A stretch of DNA of 64,000 bases from Pelolinea sp. Lineage in GTDB: Bacteria; Chloroflexota; Anaerolineae; Anaerolineales; Anaerolineaceae. Positions within the stretch are counted from its first letter, which is position 1; each line of letters opens with the position of its first letter. The notes under the pieces are model-generated. The model saw nothing but the letters and a program-made list of their open reading frames with translations, ran no database searches and was not told where the DNA came from. Shown piece by piece: positions 37,921 to 49,240 of this stretch. A program made the translations under genes and the position numbers. The stretch lies in NCBI GenBank assembly GCA_030692365.1, contig JAUYCC010000071.1, positions 1-64,000 on the forward strand. Reading direction: 5' to 3'.

Positions 37921-38850
37921 ATGCGATTTCTAATTACAGGCGCGGCAGGTTTTCGGGGGGCTCCTTTAGCGAACGCGTTGGTCAAAGGTAACCACAGTGT
38001 CGTAGGTTTGGATGACCTGTCCACTGGGGATCCTAAAGAACTGGTGGATGCCGTTCACTTGGTGAGGGGAGATATCAATGACCGGCCAAAATTATGGTCG
38101 CTTCTCCAAGGAGTGGACTGTGTTTACCATCTGGCCGCCAGGGTGATCGTTCCTGAATCTGTGCTTTATCCGCGTGAATACAATACAGTCAATGTGGGCG
38201 GAACCGTAACGCTTATGGAAGCCATGCGGGATGTGGGGGTAAGGCGTGTGGTGTTCATTTCATCAGGCACGATTTACGGCAACCAGAAAACACAACCGGT
38301 GAGGGAGTCCAACCGCCCGAATCCGCGTTCCCCTTACGCAGTATCCAAACTGGCGGCTGAATATTACATCCGCACCATCGGTGCCCTGTGGGGCATTGAG
38401 ACGGTCTGCCTGCGGGTCTTCAATGCCTATGGCCCCGGGCAAAGGCTGCCCCTGACCAACGCCCCCGTCATTCCTTACTGCCTGCGCCAGGCGCTGGATA
38501 ACGGTACCATCGTTATCCATGGCAATGGAGAGCAAACGCGCGATTATGTGTATATTGATGATGTTGTCAAAGCTATGGTTGCTGCGTCTTCTGTCCCCGA
38601 TATCAACCGCATGATCATTAATGTAGGCAGCGGTAAGGAAACTTCGATCAATGAGCTTGTTAAGAAGGTACTGGAAATTACCGGCGCGAAACCGGAAATT
38701 GTCACCAACCAATCGCACGACAGCGGACCTTCAAGCATGCGCGCGGACCTGGCTATCGCAAAAAAGAAACTGGATTACACACCCCAATACAATTTGGAGC
38801 AGGGTCTGAAGAAAACCATTGAGAATGACCCTCGTTTCCAGAAGAAATAA
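37921..38850 (+). CDS. NAD-dependent epimerase/dehydratase (UDP-glucose 4-epimerase-like)
   Basis: MRFLITGAAGFRGAPLANALVKG; DCVYHLAARVIVPES; SPYAVSKLAAEYYI; YVYIDDVVKAMVAA. Confidence 0.85.
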   Translation: MRFLITGAAGFRGAPLANALVKGNHSVVGLDDLSTGDPKELVDAVHLVRGDINDRPKLWSLLQGVDCVYHLAARVIVPESVLYPREYNTVNVGGTVTLMEAMRDVGVRRVVFISSGTIYGNQKTQPVRESNRPNPRSPYAVSKLAAEYYIRTIGALWGIETVCLRVFNAYGPGQRLPLTNAPVIPYCLRQALDNGTIVIHGNGEQTRDYVYIDDVVKAMVAASSVPDINRMIINVGSGKETSINELVKKVLEITGAKPEIVTNQSHDSGPSSMRADLAIAKKKLDYTPQYNLEQGLKKTIENDPRFQKK

Positions 38851-38877
38851 TCCCTTCTAATCCTGTAAAATGAATAT

Positions 38878-39648
38878 ATGTATAGGTGGTTTTTCACGCA
38901 TCCTGCCATGCGCGGTAGGGATATTGATGATCCACGGTTGATTGCCATACGCCGTGAAGTGCTGCGTAAAAAGAAATTTCTAAAAAAGATTTATGAGGAT
39001 TGGTATACCCTCATTAAACAGAATTTGGGAAATACCGGTTCGAGAGTTATTGAATTGGGATCCGGGGCGGGATTCCTAGAGAGAAAAATCCCTCGCGTAA
39101 TAAAAACGGATGTTTTCCACCAGGCTTTTATCCATCTGGTAATGGACGGATTAATAATCCCCTTTCCGTCAGTAAGCTTGGACTCAATTGTGATGCTGGA
39201 TGTTTTCCATCATTTGCCAGATGTAGAAAAGTTCTTTGAAGAGGCATTGCGGACATTGGTTGCCGGCGGGCGCATCATCATGATTGAACCGTGGGTGACT
39301 GACTGGTCCCGTAAGGCCTATTCATGGCTGCATTACGAACCAGTTGTGCCGGAAATGAGAAACTGGCAATTTGATTCCTCCGGACCCTTATCCGGATCAA
39401 ACCAGGCACTGCCCTGGATTGTTTTCGAACGTGACAAAGAGTCTTTTCAATCATGCTATCCTCAGTTACATATTTTTAAAATACAACCGATGATGCCTTT
39501 CCGGTATATCCTCAGCGGCGGGTTTTCGTCATGGATGAGTCTCCCCGGCTTTTGTTACTCGACGGTGAAGTGGTTTGAAACCCTATTTAATAAAAAGATG
39601 GACAAATGGGGGATGTTCGCGCTGATTGTCCTGGAAAAGGTTAAATAA
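38878..39648 (+). CDS. Class I SAM-dependent methyltransferase
   Basis: RVIELGSGAGFLERKIP; DSIVMLDVFHHLPDVEKFFEEALRTLVAGGRIIMIEP. Confidence 0.8.
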   Translation: MYRWFFTHPAMRGRDIDDPRLIAIRREVLRKKKFLKKIYEDWYTLIKQNLGNTGSRVIELGSGAGFLERKIPRVIKTDVFHQAFIHLVMDGLIIPFPSVSLDSIVMLDVFHHLPDVEKFFEEALRTLVAGGRIIMIEPWVTDWSRKAYSWLHYEPVVPEMRNWQFDSSGPLSGSNQALPWIVFERDKESFQSCYPQLHIFKIQPMMPFRYILSGGFSSWMSLPGFCYSTVKWFETLFNKKMDKWGMFALIVLEKVK

Positions 39649-41074
39649 ATTTCAACCGGCGGGCGGCGAACAGGACCATTCTCAATAACAGCCAGCCGTG
39701 GCTCCAGCGCCGGATATTGGTGGTTCCATATGTGCGTTCGCGATACCTGATGGGCATATCCACAATTTTCAGATTTAATTTGGCTGCGCCAAAGATCAAG
39801 TCATAATCCCCAAAAGGATCGAAATCACCAAAATACTGCCTGTTTTTGGCTATCTTCTTATAATCTTTTCTCCATAGCACCTTTGTTCCGCATAGCGTAT
39901 CTTTGATGGGTTGGCCTATTAAATAAGAAAAAATCAGGGTGAAGGCTTTATTCCCTAGCAGGTTGAAAAATCGCATGGCCTGTTTTTCCATCGGATACAC
40001 CAGACGGACGCCGTTGACAAAATCACCTGCGCCGCTCACCAGTGCATCATAGAAACGTGGCAGGTTTTCAGGTGGCATGGTCAGATCTGCGTCAAGGATA
40101 ATCAAAACATCACCTTTGGCTTTGGAGAAACCTAACCGCACCGCATCGCCTTTCCCTTTGCCGGTTTGTTTAAGGTGTAAAGCTTTCTGCTGAGGATGAG
40201 CCTGGATTTGCTTGTCTATTTCGGCGGCAGTGTTATCATTTGAATTCCCCTCGACAAAAATTATCTCCGTGGTTTTGCCAAAGGTGGGCATCCTTTCAAA
40301 GACCTGCTTGATATTCCCTTCCTCATTCCTGGCAGGTACTATGATCGAGGTTGAATATCGCTTGTGAGCTGATGGATCAGATGAGTGCTTGAGCCTTGCG
40401 ACCATGAAGTGGGTCATGGCCAGATAACGAAACGGCCAAAAACGCACCAAAAATTTATTACAGAAAGTGGCTAACAGCGGGATTGGAAGTGGCAGTAAAA
40501 CCTCTTCCCAATGCCGGACCACCTCTAATCCTGCCAGATTAAGTAAGTTAGACGTATCTTCCAATGTGAGCCAGTTTTGAAGCAGGGTCGGCTTAGCGAC
40601 ATTCAGGGCAGTGGCAACCTTCAGGGGAAATTCCCACAGCCGGCTGTAAAAATTGAGGATTAAGCGTCCATCCGGCTTGAGCAATTTGTGGATGACTTCA
40701 AATATTTCCTGCACATCCCACAGGTCATTAATGGTGTCAGATAACACGACAAAATCAAACTGGCGTGTGATATCACCGTCAATCGCAATGATTTGTTGGA
40801 AATTCAACTCCGGGTGCAGATTCTGCGCATGGGAAACCATTTTTTCAGAAATATCCAAGCCCAGACCGTAAGAGGGTTTTAATGAAGCAAGTAAATTGCC
40901 GCTGCCGCAGCCTATTTCCAACACTTTCTGACCTTGAGGGATATTAAATTGATAGACCTGGCTGATACGTTTTTGATAATAACCTCCCCAGCCATTCCAT
41001 TTTTCAAGTTTTTTAGCGACTTTATCCCAGTGGCTGCTTCTTTCCTGGTAAAACTGATCCTGACTGGTGCTCAT
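39641..41074 (-). CDS. Bifunctional SAM methyltransferase / family 2 glycosyltransferase fusion
   Basis: N-term VLEIGCGSGNLLASLKPSYGLGLDIS...; C-term TSIIVPARNEEGNIKQVFERMP...IIFVEGNSNDNT...GDVLIILDADLTMPPENLPRF. Confidence 0.85.
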   Translation of the reverse strand: MSTSQDQFYQERSSHWDKVAKKLEKWNGWGGYYQKRISQVYQFNIPQGQKVLEIGCGSGNLLASLKPSYGLGLDISEKMVSHAQNLHPELNFQQIIAIDGDITRQFDFVVLSDTINDLWDVQEIFEVIHKLLKPDGRLILNFYSRLWEFPLKVATALNVAKPTLLQNWLTLEDTSNLLNLAGLEVVRHWEEVLLPLPIPLLATFCNKFLVRFWPFRYLAMTHFMVARLKHSSDPSAHKRYSTSIIVPARNEEGNIKQVFERMPTFGKTTEIIFVEGNSNDNTAAEIDKQIQAHPQQKALHLKQTGKGKGDAVRLGFSKAKGDVLIILDADLTMPPENLPRFYDALVSGAGDFVNGVRLVYPMEKQAMRFFNLLGNKAFTLIFSYLIGQPIKDTLCGTKVLWRKDYKKIAKNRQYFGDFDPFGDYDLIFGAAKLNLKIVDMPIRYRERTYGTTNIRRWSHGWLLLRMVLFAARRLKFI

Positions 41075-41200
41075 TTAATTTGTCCGTCCATATCCCTTCT
41101 GGAAAAAAGTATATCATCTCCCAAAACCAAACCTTTAGGTCTTTTTTGCTTGATTTTTATCCGGTTGGGGTTTATAATTCAACAGTTGAATATTGAAATC

Positions 41201-42632
<1,432 letters not shown>

Positions 42633-42641
42633 TATTTACTT

Positions 42642-43478
42642 ATGCAAAAATCGATGGATACCAGAATCACACTGATTAAGCCTTCCCAAGGTTGGTCCGC
42701 GTTAAATCTGCGCGATTTATGGATTTATCGCGAACTGATCCTGTTTATGACTTGGCGCGATCTGAAGGTACGTTATAAACAAACACTTTTAGGCGCGAGT
42801 TGGGCGGTTCTGCAGCCTTTCCTGACGATGGTCGTATTTAGTATTTTCTTTGGTAATCTGGCCAAGGTTCCTTCGGACGGCGTACCTTACCCGATATTTT
42901 CGTACACCGCGCTGATCCCCTGGACGCTTTTTTCAAAAGCCTTACATGATGCCAGCCGTTCGCTGGTGGCCAGCAGTCATATGATCACCAAAGTCTATTT
43001 TCCGCGCATGATCTTGCCGCTGGCTTCGGTGTTGGCGGGTGTGGTGGACTTTTTTATCGCGTTTGTCGTCCTGATCGGAATGATGGTCTATTATAGAATT
43101 GCGCCCACTACAAACGTCTGGGCACTGCCGTTGTTCTTAATTCTGGCTTTGGTCACGGCTATTGGGGTTGGATTGTGGCTTTCTGCGTTGAACGTACTTT
43201 ATCGTGATATCAACTATGTGCTGCCTTTCCTGACCCAATTCTGGATGTTCCTGACGCCCATCGCTTATCCCTCCAGCATGGTACCGCAGCGATTTCAGGT
43301 GCTGTACGCGCTCAATCCCATGACCGGTGTGGTAGAAGGGTTCCGTTGGGTGCTGCTGGGTTCCGGCCAGGCACCGGGGACGATGACTCTGGTTTCCAGT
43401 CTGGTGGCGATCCTTCTTTTGGTCACAGGTTTGGTTTATTTCAGGCGCATGGAGCGGCAGTTCGCCGATATGGTTTAG
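42642..43478 (+). CDS. wzm: Polysaccharide ABC transporter permease (Wzm/TagG-like)
   Basis: LMTWRDLKVRYKQTLLGASWAVLQPFLTMVVFSIFFGNLAKVPSDGVPYPIFSYTALIPWTLF. Confidence 0.9.
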   Translation: MQKSMDTRITLIKPSQGWSALNLRDLWIYRELILFMTWRDLKVRYKQTLLGASWAVLQPFLTMVVFSIFFGNLAKVPSDGVPYPIFSYTALIPWTLFSKALHDASRSLVASSHMITKVYFPRMILPLASVLAGVVDFFIAFVVLIGMMVYYRIAPTTNVWALPLFLILALVTAIGVGLWLSALNVLYRDINYVLPFLTQFWMFLTPIAYPSSMVPQRFQVLYALNPMTGVVEGFRWVLLGSGQAPGTMTLVSSLVAILLLVTGLVYFRRMERQFADMV

Positions 43479-43482
43479 GAGA

Positions 43483-44778
43483 TTGACGCAAATGACTCAA
43501 ACAGCCATTCGGGTAGAAAATATCGGCAAACAGTATCGCCTCGGCCAATTGATGACCACTTATCGCACATTCCGCGAAACCATCGCGGAGCGCGTAAAAA
43601 TTGGCAAGCCAGGGGAAAATATAAAAAATTTGCTTCCCAATTCCATCTGGGCACTGCGTAATGTATCCTTTGATGTGCATCAAGGGCAGGTTTTGGGCGT
43701 GGTCGGCAGGAACGGGGCTGGTAAAAGTACCTTGCTCAAAATCCTCTCGCGAGTTACTGAACCTACCGAAGGCAGGGCTGAGATCCACGGGCGTGTTGGG
43801 TCGCTGCTGGAAGTGGGTACGGGTTTCCATCCTGAACTGACCGGCCGGGAGAATATTTTTCTCAACGGCGCGATTCTCGGCATGCATAAGACCGAAATTG
43901 AAAGCAAATTTGACGAGATTGTCAATTTTGCAGAAGTGGAGCAGTTCATTGATACGCCGGTGAAACGCTATTCCAGCGGCATGTATCTGCGCCTGGCGTT
44001 TGCGGTTGCTGCACATTTAGAACCTGAGATCCTTGTAGTGGATGAAGTGCTGGCTGTGGGCGACGCGGAATTCCAGCGCAAGTGCCTTGGAAAAATGAGC
44101 GATGTCGCCAAACAAGGTCGTACGGTGATGTTTGTCAGCCATAATATGTCAGCCATTCTGCGCCTGACCGAAGAGACACTGGTAATTGACCACGGCCAGT
44201 TATTACTTCGGGCGCCCACCCAGGAAGCTGTTGATTTTTATTTATCGCGTGGCTTAACCCAGGAAGGTCAGCGCCAATGGCTTGCGGATGAAATCCCTGC
44301 CCAATCTGCGCCTTTCAAACCAATCTCGGTGCGATTGATGGACAAGAAAGGGCATGTGATTGACACAGCGCGATCAACCGAAGAATTTTATATCGAGTTT
44401 GAATATGACCTGGCGAAAGCCATTAAAGGCTTACGCGTCGGAATTTACCTCATAACAGCGCGCGGTGAATTTGTGTTCACTTCTTTCGATACCGATGAAA
44501 CGGAAGCATTTAATGCCCATGACCAGCGCGGCGCGGGAAAGTACATCAGCCGTGTCAAAATCCCCGGAAATTTATTAAACAACGGACGGTTCGTAGTAGG
44601 CGTCAACGCCAGTACTTATCGCATAAAAACATATTTTCATGATGAACAGGCTCTGGCGTTTAATGTTGACGCTTCCGGCGCACCCGGCACTCATTGGCCG
44701 GAACCGCGCATGGGTCCTGTCCGGCCAGCCTTGAAATGGGAGATAAAGACAATCAATCATGCCAACCAAAAATCATAA
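43483..44778 (+). CDS. wzt: Polysaccharide ABC transporter ATP-binding protein with C-terminal Wzt-like domain
   Basis: VVGRNGAGKSTLLKILSRVTEPTEG; YSSGMYLRLAFAVAAHLEPEILVVDEVLAVGD; ~180 aa beta-rich C-terminal domain. Confidence 0.9.
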   Translation: MTQMTQTAIRVENIGKQYRLGQLMTTYRTFRETIAERVKIGKPGENIKNLLPNSIWALRNVSFDVHQGQVLGVVGRNGAGKSTLLKILSRVTEPTEGRAEIHGRVGSLLEVGTGFHPELTGRENIFLNGAILGMHKTEIESKFDEIVNFAEVEQFIDTPVKRYSSGMYLRLAFAVAAHLEPEILVVDEVLAVGDAEFQRKCLGKMSDVAKQGRTVMFVSHNMSAILRLTEETLVIDHGQLLLRAPTQEAVDFYLSRGLTQEGQRQWLADEIPAQSAPFKPISVRLMDKKGHVIDTARSTEEFYIEFEYDLAKAIKGLRVGIYLITARGEFVFTSFDTDETEAFNAHDQRGAGKYISRVKIPGNLLNNGRFVVGVNASTYRIKTYFHDEQALAFNVDASGAPGTHWPEPRMGPVRPALKWEIKTINHANQKS

Positions 44779-46408
44779 ACCATCAGTTAAGAGAGACGCT
44801 AAAAACCTGGTTAAGAATATCATCGGCCAGGTACCTTTTACGGCTGAATTGTATTGGCTGATACGCCAGCGTAGCAAATTATTGAATAGCCGCTTTTCGC
44901 TTAGCAAACTGGATGATAACCTTACTGACCTTGTATCCCAGGTGGAAGCGCTCAGATGCCATAAGCCCCAGTTGGGAAAGAAGATTTTTATTTTCGCGAC
45001 CCTGCATTACTGGATTGAGCATGCTACCTTGACAGCTCTATCTCTTTCAGCCATGGGTTACGATGTTACATTAGGTTTTCTTCCTTACCATGATTGGCAG
45101 AATGATATTAATAAATTTGACCTGCGTCGGCAAAACCTTTACGCGGAAAAAGTGCTGGGCAAAGCCGCGAAAGTCGTAAAAATTCTTCCTTTCTTGAACC
45201 TGCATTCGGGATATAAAACGCTTCCTCCTGTACTGCAAGCAAAGGTTGAGCAGGTTACACGCTTTGATTCCATGTACACCCTGCAGGTAGAAAAAGTTGA
45301 TGAAAAAACCCCGATATACAAGATGCGTTGCAAACGCAACCTGCAGGCTGCCCGTGCTGCTTACGCCTGGCTGGATGAGAACAAACCAGATGTCGTGATT
45401 GTACCCAACGGCACCATCCAGGAATTTGGCGTGGTTTATGAAGTCGCGCGGTTTCTGAATATTTCCACGGTGACCTATGAATTCGGCGACCAACGTCAGC
45501 GCATCTGGATCTCGCAGAATTCCAAGGTCATGCGCCAGGATACTACGGAAATGTGGGAGACTTTAAAAGATAAACCGCTTTCCCAACCTGAACTTGATAA
45601 GATTCGTGAGCTATTCGAAGCACGTCGCAAAGCCTCGGTATGGAAAAATTTCTCCCGGCTTTGGCAGCAGGTTCCGGCCAAGGGCGCGGATATTGCGCGC
45701 CAGGAGTTGGGACTGGATGAACGTTTGGTGGTGCTGTTGGCGACCAATGTATTGGGCGACAGCCTGACGCTGGGACGCGAAATTTTCACCCAATCCATGG
45801 AAAAATGGCTTGAACGGACCCTGCAGTATTTTGCAGGCCGTCCGGAGGTGCAATTGGTCATCCGCATCCACCCAGGTGAAAAGCTCATACATGGACAGTC
45901 CATGCTGGATGTGATCAACCGCGTTCTACCTAAACTACCAGAACACATCCACGTCATTAAACCGGAAGAAAATGTGAATACCTATGATTTGATCGCCGCA
46001 GCAGATTTGGGCTTGGTATATACAACTACTGTTGGTCTGGAAATGGCCATGAGCGGTATTCCGGTAATAGCTGTCGGTGATACGCATTATCGTGGCAAAG
46101 GATTTACCCTGGATCCAGACTCCTGGGTAAAATACTTCAAAACCCTGAAATCAGTTTTTGAGAACCCCATATCCTACCGGTTGACAGACGAACAGATTGA
46201 CTTGGCATGGGCTTACGCATACCGCTTTTTCTTTAATTTCCCGCTGCCTTATCCCTGGCATTTGGTGCGTTTATGGGAAGATTACCAGAACAACCACATC
46301 AGCTCCATCTTCCACTCAAAAGAATGGCCGCGATATGAAAAGGTATTTCATTACCTGGCGGGCGAACCGATTGACTGGTCGGCGAATGGGAATAACGGCC
46401 ACGGGTAG
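44759..46408 (+). CDS. Capsule polysaccharide biosynthesis-like protein (probable GT-B glycosyltransferase)
   Basis: DVVIVPNGTIQEFGVVYEVARFLNISTVTYEFGDQ; LVIRIHPGEKLIHG; VNTYDLIAAADLGLVYTTTVGLEMAMSGIPVIAVGDTHYRGKGFT. Confidence 0.65.
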   Translation: MPTKNHKPSVKRDAKNLVKNIIGQVPFTAELYWLIRQRSKLLNSRFSLSKLDDNLTDLVSQVEALRCHKPQLGKKIFIFATLHYWIEHATLTALSLSAMGYDVTLGFLPYHDWQNDINKFDLRRQNLYAEKVLGKAAKVVKILPFLNLHSGYKTLPPVLQAKVEQVTRFDSMYTLQVEKVDEKTPIYKMRCKRNLQAARAAYAWLDENKPDVVIVPNGTIQEFGVVYEVARFLNISTVTYEFGDQRQRIWISQNSKVMRQDTTEMWETLKDKPLSQPELDKIRELFEARRKASVWKNFSRLWQQVPAKGADIARQELGLDERLVVLLATNVLGDSLTLGREIFTQSMEKWLERTLQYFAGRPEVQLVIRIHPGEKLIHGQSMLDVINRVLPKLPEHIHVIKPEENVNTYDLIAAADLGLVYTTTVGLEMAMSGIPVIAVGDTHYRGKGFTLDPDSWVKYFKTLKSVFENPISYRLTDEQIDLAWAYAYRFFFNFPLPYPWHLVRLWEDYQNNHISSIFHSKEWPRYEKVFHYLAGEPIDWSANGNNGHG

Positions 46409-46416
46409 AAGGCTGT

Positions 46417-47256
46417 ATGGCTGAGAGTAAAGTCCAACAGGACGTCCGGCAGTTTTACGATGCGGTTGGCTGGCAGCAGGTGAGCGAGGGCGTTTACCAA
46501 AATGCTCAATATGAAGACCTGCGACTGGTTTCCCGTGAATATATCCACAAATGCCATTTGCGTGTTAACAGACATTTGCGGCATTCCGGGAAATACCTGC
46601 TGGATGCAGGCTCGGGTCCTATTCAGTATCCGGAATATCTGACTTACTCTGAAGGTTACCAATATCGCGTCTGCCTGGATATTTCCATTGTGGCACTTAA
46701 AGATGCCCGTGACAGAATTAAAAACCATGGATTATTTGTGGTTGCCGATATCGCGCGTTTGCCTTTCAGGAGCGATGTCTTTGATGATGTGGTTTCGTTG
46801 CATACTATTCATCACTTACCAACCGAAGATTACAAACCGGCATATTTTGGACTCAAACGCGTGATGAAACCTGGCGCGACTGCGGTAGTGGTTAATGGCT
46901 GGAGCGATTCGGTTTTTATGCGCATTTTCCGCTTTCCGATGAGGATCATGGAAAAATTTATTCATGTTGGCGAAGACCGAACTGATGACGCTAAACCCGC
47001 TGGTGCCATAACCCAAAAACCGGCTGGTACCTTTGTGCACAAGTTGACAACCACCAGCCTGAGACAATTACTCGGAGAGGATTTTCCAATTAAAATCGCC
47101 GTCTGGCGCAGCGTCAGCGTGCGCTTCTTGCGCGCGATGATTCAGCCGGCGTTATTAGGAAAATTTTGGCTGAAAGTCCTTTATATGAAGGAAGAATGGT
47201 TCCCCGGATTCTTTGGCGAGAAAGGCCAATATCCGCTGATCACCTTTAAGAAATGA
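46417..47256 (+). CDS. Class I SAM-dependent methyltransferase
   Basis: YLLDAGSGPIQYPEYL; RSDVFDDVVSLHTIHHLP; GLKRVMKPGATAVVVNGW. Confidence 0.8.
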   Translation: MAESKVQQDVRQFYDAVGWQQVSEGVYQNAQYEDLRLVSREYIHKCHLRVNRHLRHSGKYLLDAGSGPIQYPEYLTYSEGYQYRVCLDISIVALKDARDRIKNHGLFVVADIARLPFRSDVFDDVVSLHTIHHLPTEDYKPAYFGLKRVMKPGATAVVVNGWSDSVFMRIFRFPMRIMEKFIHVGEDRTDDAKPAGAITQKPAGTFVHKLTTTSLRQLLGEDFPIKIAVWRSVSVRFLRAMIQPALLGKFWLKVLYMKEEWFPGFFGEKGQYPLITFKK

Positions 47257-47303
47257 TCAGGTTATAGAATCTAATCAATAAGAAGTAATTACAGGATGTG
47301 ACC

Positions 47304-48299
47304 ATGGATTGGAAAAATAAAGTCGTTTTGGTAACCGGCGGGACCGGTTCTTTTGGAAAGAAGTTTATTCAGATAATGCTTAGAGAACATCCGCCGGCAA
47401 AATTGATCGTCTTTAGTCGTGATGAACAGAAGCAGCATGAAATGCGCCAGACGGGATTGGACCATCCCAACCTGCGCTATTTCATCGGCGATGTGCGCGA
47501 TTACCCGCGTATGCGGCGCGCTTTTGAAGGCGTGGATTATGTCATTCATGCGGCCGCACTAAAACAGGTGCCCGCCTGCGAATACAACCCGATGGAAGCG
47601 GTCAAGACCAATATTCTTGGCAGCAGCAACGTTATAGATGCCGCCCTGGATTCCAACGTGGAGAAAGTCATCGCGTTAAGCACCGATAAAGCCGTCAATC
47701 CCATCAACCTGTACGGCGCCACCAAACTGGCAGCCGAGAAGATGTTCGTTCAAAGCAATGCCTATGCCGGCGGCCGCAAAACCCGCTTTAGTTGTGTGCG
47801 GTACGGCAATGTGGTTGGCAGCCGTGGCAGTGTAGTTCCTGTTTTCTTACGCCAGCGCGAAGAGGGCGTTGTCACCATCACAGATGAGCGCATGACGCGC
47901 TTCTGGATCTCGCTTGAGCAGGGTGTGCGCTTCGTTATCCGCTGCCTGGAGGAAATGCACGGCGGCGAGGTGTTTGTACCAAAAATTCCCAGCATGACGG
48001 TCGCAGATTTGGCCAAGGCGGTTGCGCCCAAAGCCAAGATCAATATTATTGGAATCCGACCTGGTGAAAAACTCCACGAAGTGCTTATCTCGGAAGACGA
48101 AGCTCGCACCGTGATCGAATTAGACGACATGTATGTGGTTCAGCCGGCGGAAGCATTGTGGTTTGGGCATGACTGGGCAAAGGTTGGCAAACCGATTTCG
48201 GATGAATTCCGTTACGCCAGCAACACCAATACCGACTGGCTGAACGTTGAACAAATTAAAAAGATCATCGAACCGATCGAGTTCGACTTCGAGAAATAG
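47304..48299 (+). CDS. UDP-N-acetylglucosamine 4,6-dehydratase (inverting), PseB/FnlA-like
   Basis: VVLVTGGTGSFGKKFIQIML; IVFSRDEQKQHEMRQ; VIHAAALKQVPACEYNPMEAVKTNILGSSNVIDAA; LYGATKLAAEKMF. Confidence 0.9.
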   Translation: MDWKNKVVLVTGGTGSFGKKFIQIMLREHPPAKLIVFSRDEQKQHEMRQTGLDHPNLRYFIGDVRDYPRMRRAFEGVDYVIHAAALKQVPACEYNPMEAVKTNILGSSNVIDAALDSNVEKVIALSTDKAVNPINLYGATKLAAEKMFVQSNAYAGGRKTRFSCVRYGNVVGSRGSVVPVFLRQREEGVVTITDERMTRFWISLEQGVRFVIRCLEEMHGGEVFVPKIPSMTVADLAKAVAPKAKINIIGIRPGEKLHEVLISEDEARTVIELDDMYVVQPAEALWFGHDWAKVGKPISDEFRYASNTNTDWLNVEQIKKIIEPIEFDFEK

Positions 48300-48308
48300 G
48301 GTTAGCGC

Positions 48309-49220
48309 ATGCGCATCCTTGTGACGGGCGCTTCAGGGTTATTGGGGTTGAACCTCTGCCTTCATCTGGCGGAGGCTCATCGGGTGTTTGGCGCTCTGCA
48401 TTCGCAAAAACTGATTGATCCGCCGTTTCAAACACTCGTTAGTGATCTGTCAAATGATCGTTCGCTTGAATCCCTCTTAAAGAAATCCAGGCCAGACCTT
48501 TTGATTCATTGTGCGGCGATGGCAAATGTGGATGCCTGCGAATCTCACCCTGAGGAGGCGCATCGGATCAATGCGGACATGCCAGGCAATCTGGCCGATT
48601 TGTGCAAAAAGAAGGGCATCCGGTTTATTCACATTTCAACTGACGCGGTCTTTGACGGCAAGATGGGGGACTATAGCGAAGAGGATACCCCGAATCCATT
48701 GTCGATTTACGCGCGCACGAAACTTGAGGGGGAACACCTGGTTGCGGCTGAGTACTCCTGCGCAATTATCGCCCGTGTAAATTTTTACGGTTACAGTCTC
48801 AGCGGCAAGCGCAGCCTTTCGGAATTTTTTCTTAACAACCTAAAGTCAGGCAAATCGGTGAACGGATTTGTGGATGTAATGTTTTGCCCGTTATATGTGA
48901 CCGACCTGGTAGATACGCTCATGGCAATGGTGGTCAAAGAGTTGGAAGGTCTTTACCATGTGGTATCACCAGAATCCTTAAGTAAATATGCCTTTGGCGT
49001 CAAAATCGCGGAAAAGTTTGGGTTGGATAAAAACCTTATTCAGCCAAAATCGGTTACAGAAGGCGGCTTGTTGGCTGCCCGGTCTCCGCGGCTTACCTTA
49101 AAGATTGATAAACTGAAAGAGGCTGAAATAACACCGCCTGGGCAATCCGAATGTCTTGAACATTTTCAAACGCATTATGTGGAAAAACTGCCTGAAAAAA
49201 TTAAAGCATTTGCTGGATAA
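48309..49220 (+). CDS. RmlD-like sugar nucleotide reductase (SDR family)
   Basis: MRILVTGASGLLGLNLCLHLAEAH; LIHCAAMANVDACESHPEEAHRINADMPGNLAD; STDAVFDGKMGDYSEEDTPNPLSIYARTKLEGE. Confidence 0.85.
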   Translation: MRILVTGASGLLGLNLCLHLAEAHRVFGALHSQKLIDPPFQTLVSDLSNDRSLESLLKKSRPDLLIHCAAMANVDACESHPEEAHRINADMPGNLADLCKKKGIRFIHISTDAVFDGKMGDYSEEDTPNPLSIYARTKLEGEHLVAAEYSCAIIARVNFYGYSLSGKRSLSEFFLNNLKSGKSVNGFVDVMFCPLYVTDLVDTLMAMVVKELEGLYHVVSPESLSKYAFGVKIAEKFGLDKNLIQPKSVTEGGLLAARSPRLTLKIDKLKEAEITPPGQSECLEHFQTHYVEKLPEKIKAFAG

Positions 49221-49240
49221 CCAGCGACCAAGGAGGAACA

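Noticed and set aside
40934-41200. Upstream extension of the winged-helix regulator ORF
   Set aside because: The first ~89 codons are antisense to the methyltransferase-GT2 gene and unlike regulator sequence; a good ATG exists at 41201.
47762-48130. 122-aa minus-strand ORF inside the PseB/FnlA-like gene
   Set aside because: Ser/Thr/Arg-rich antisense shadow; the plus-strand protein is clearly conserved.
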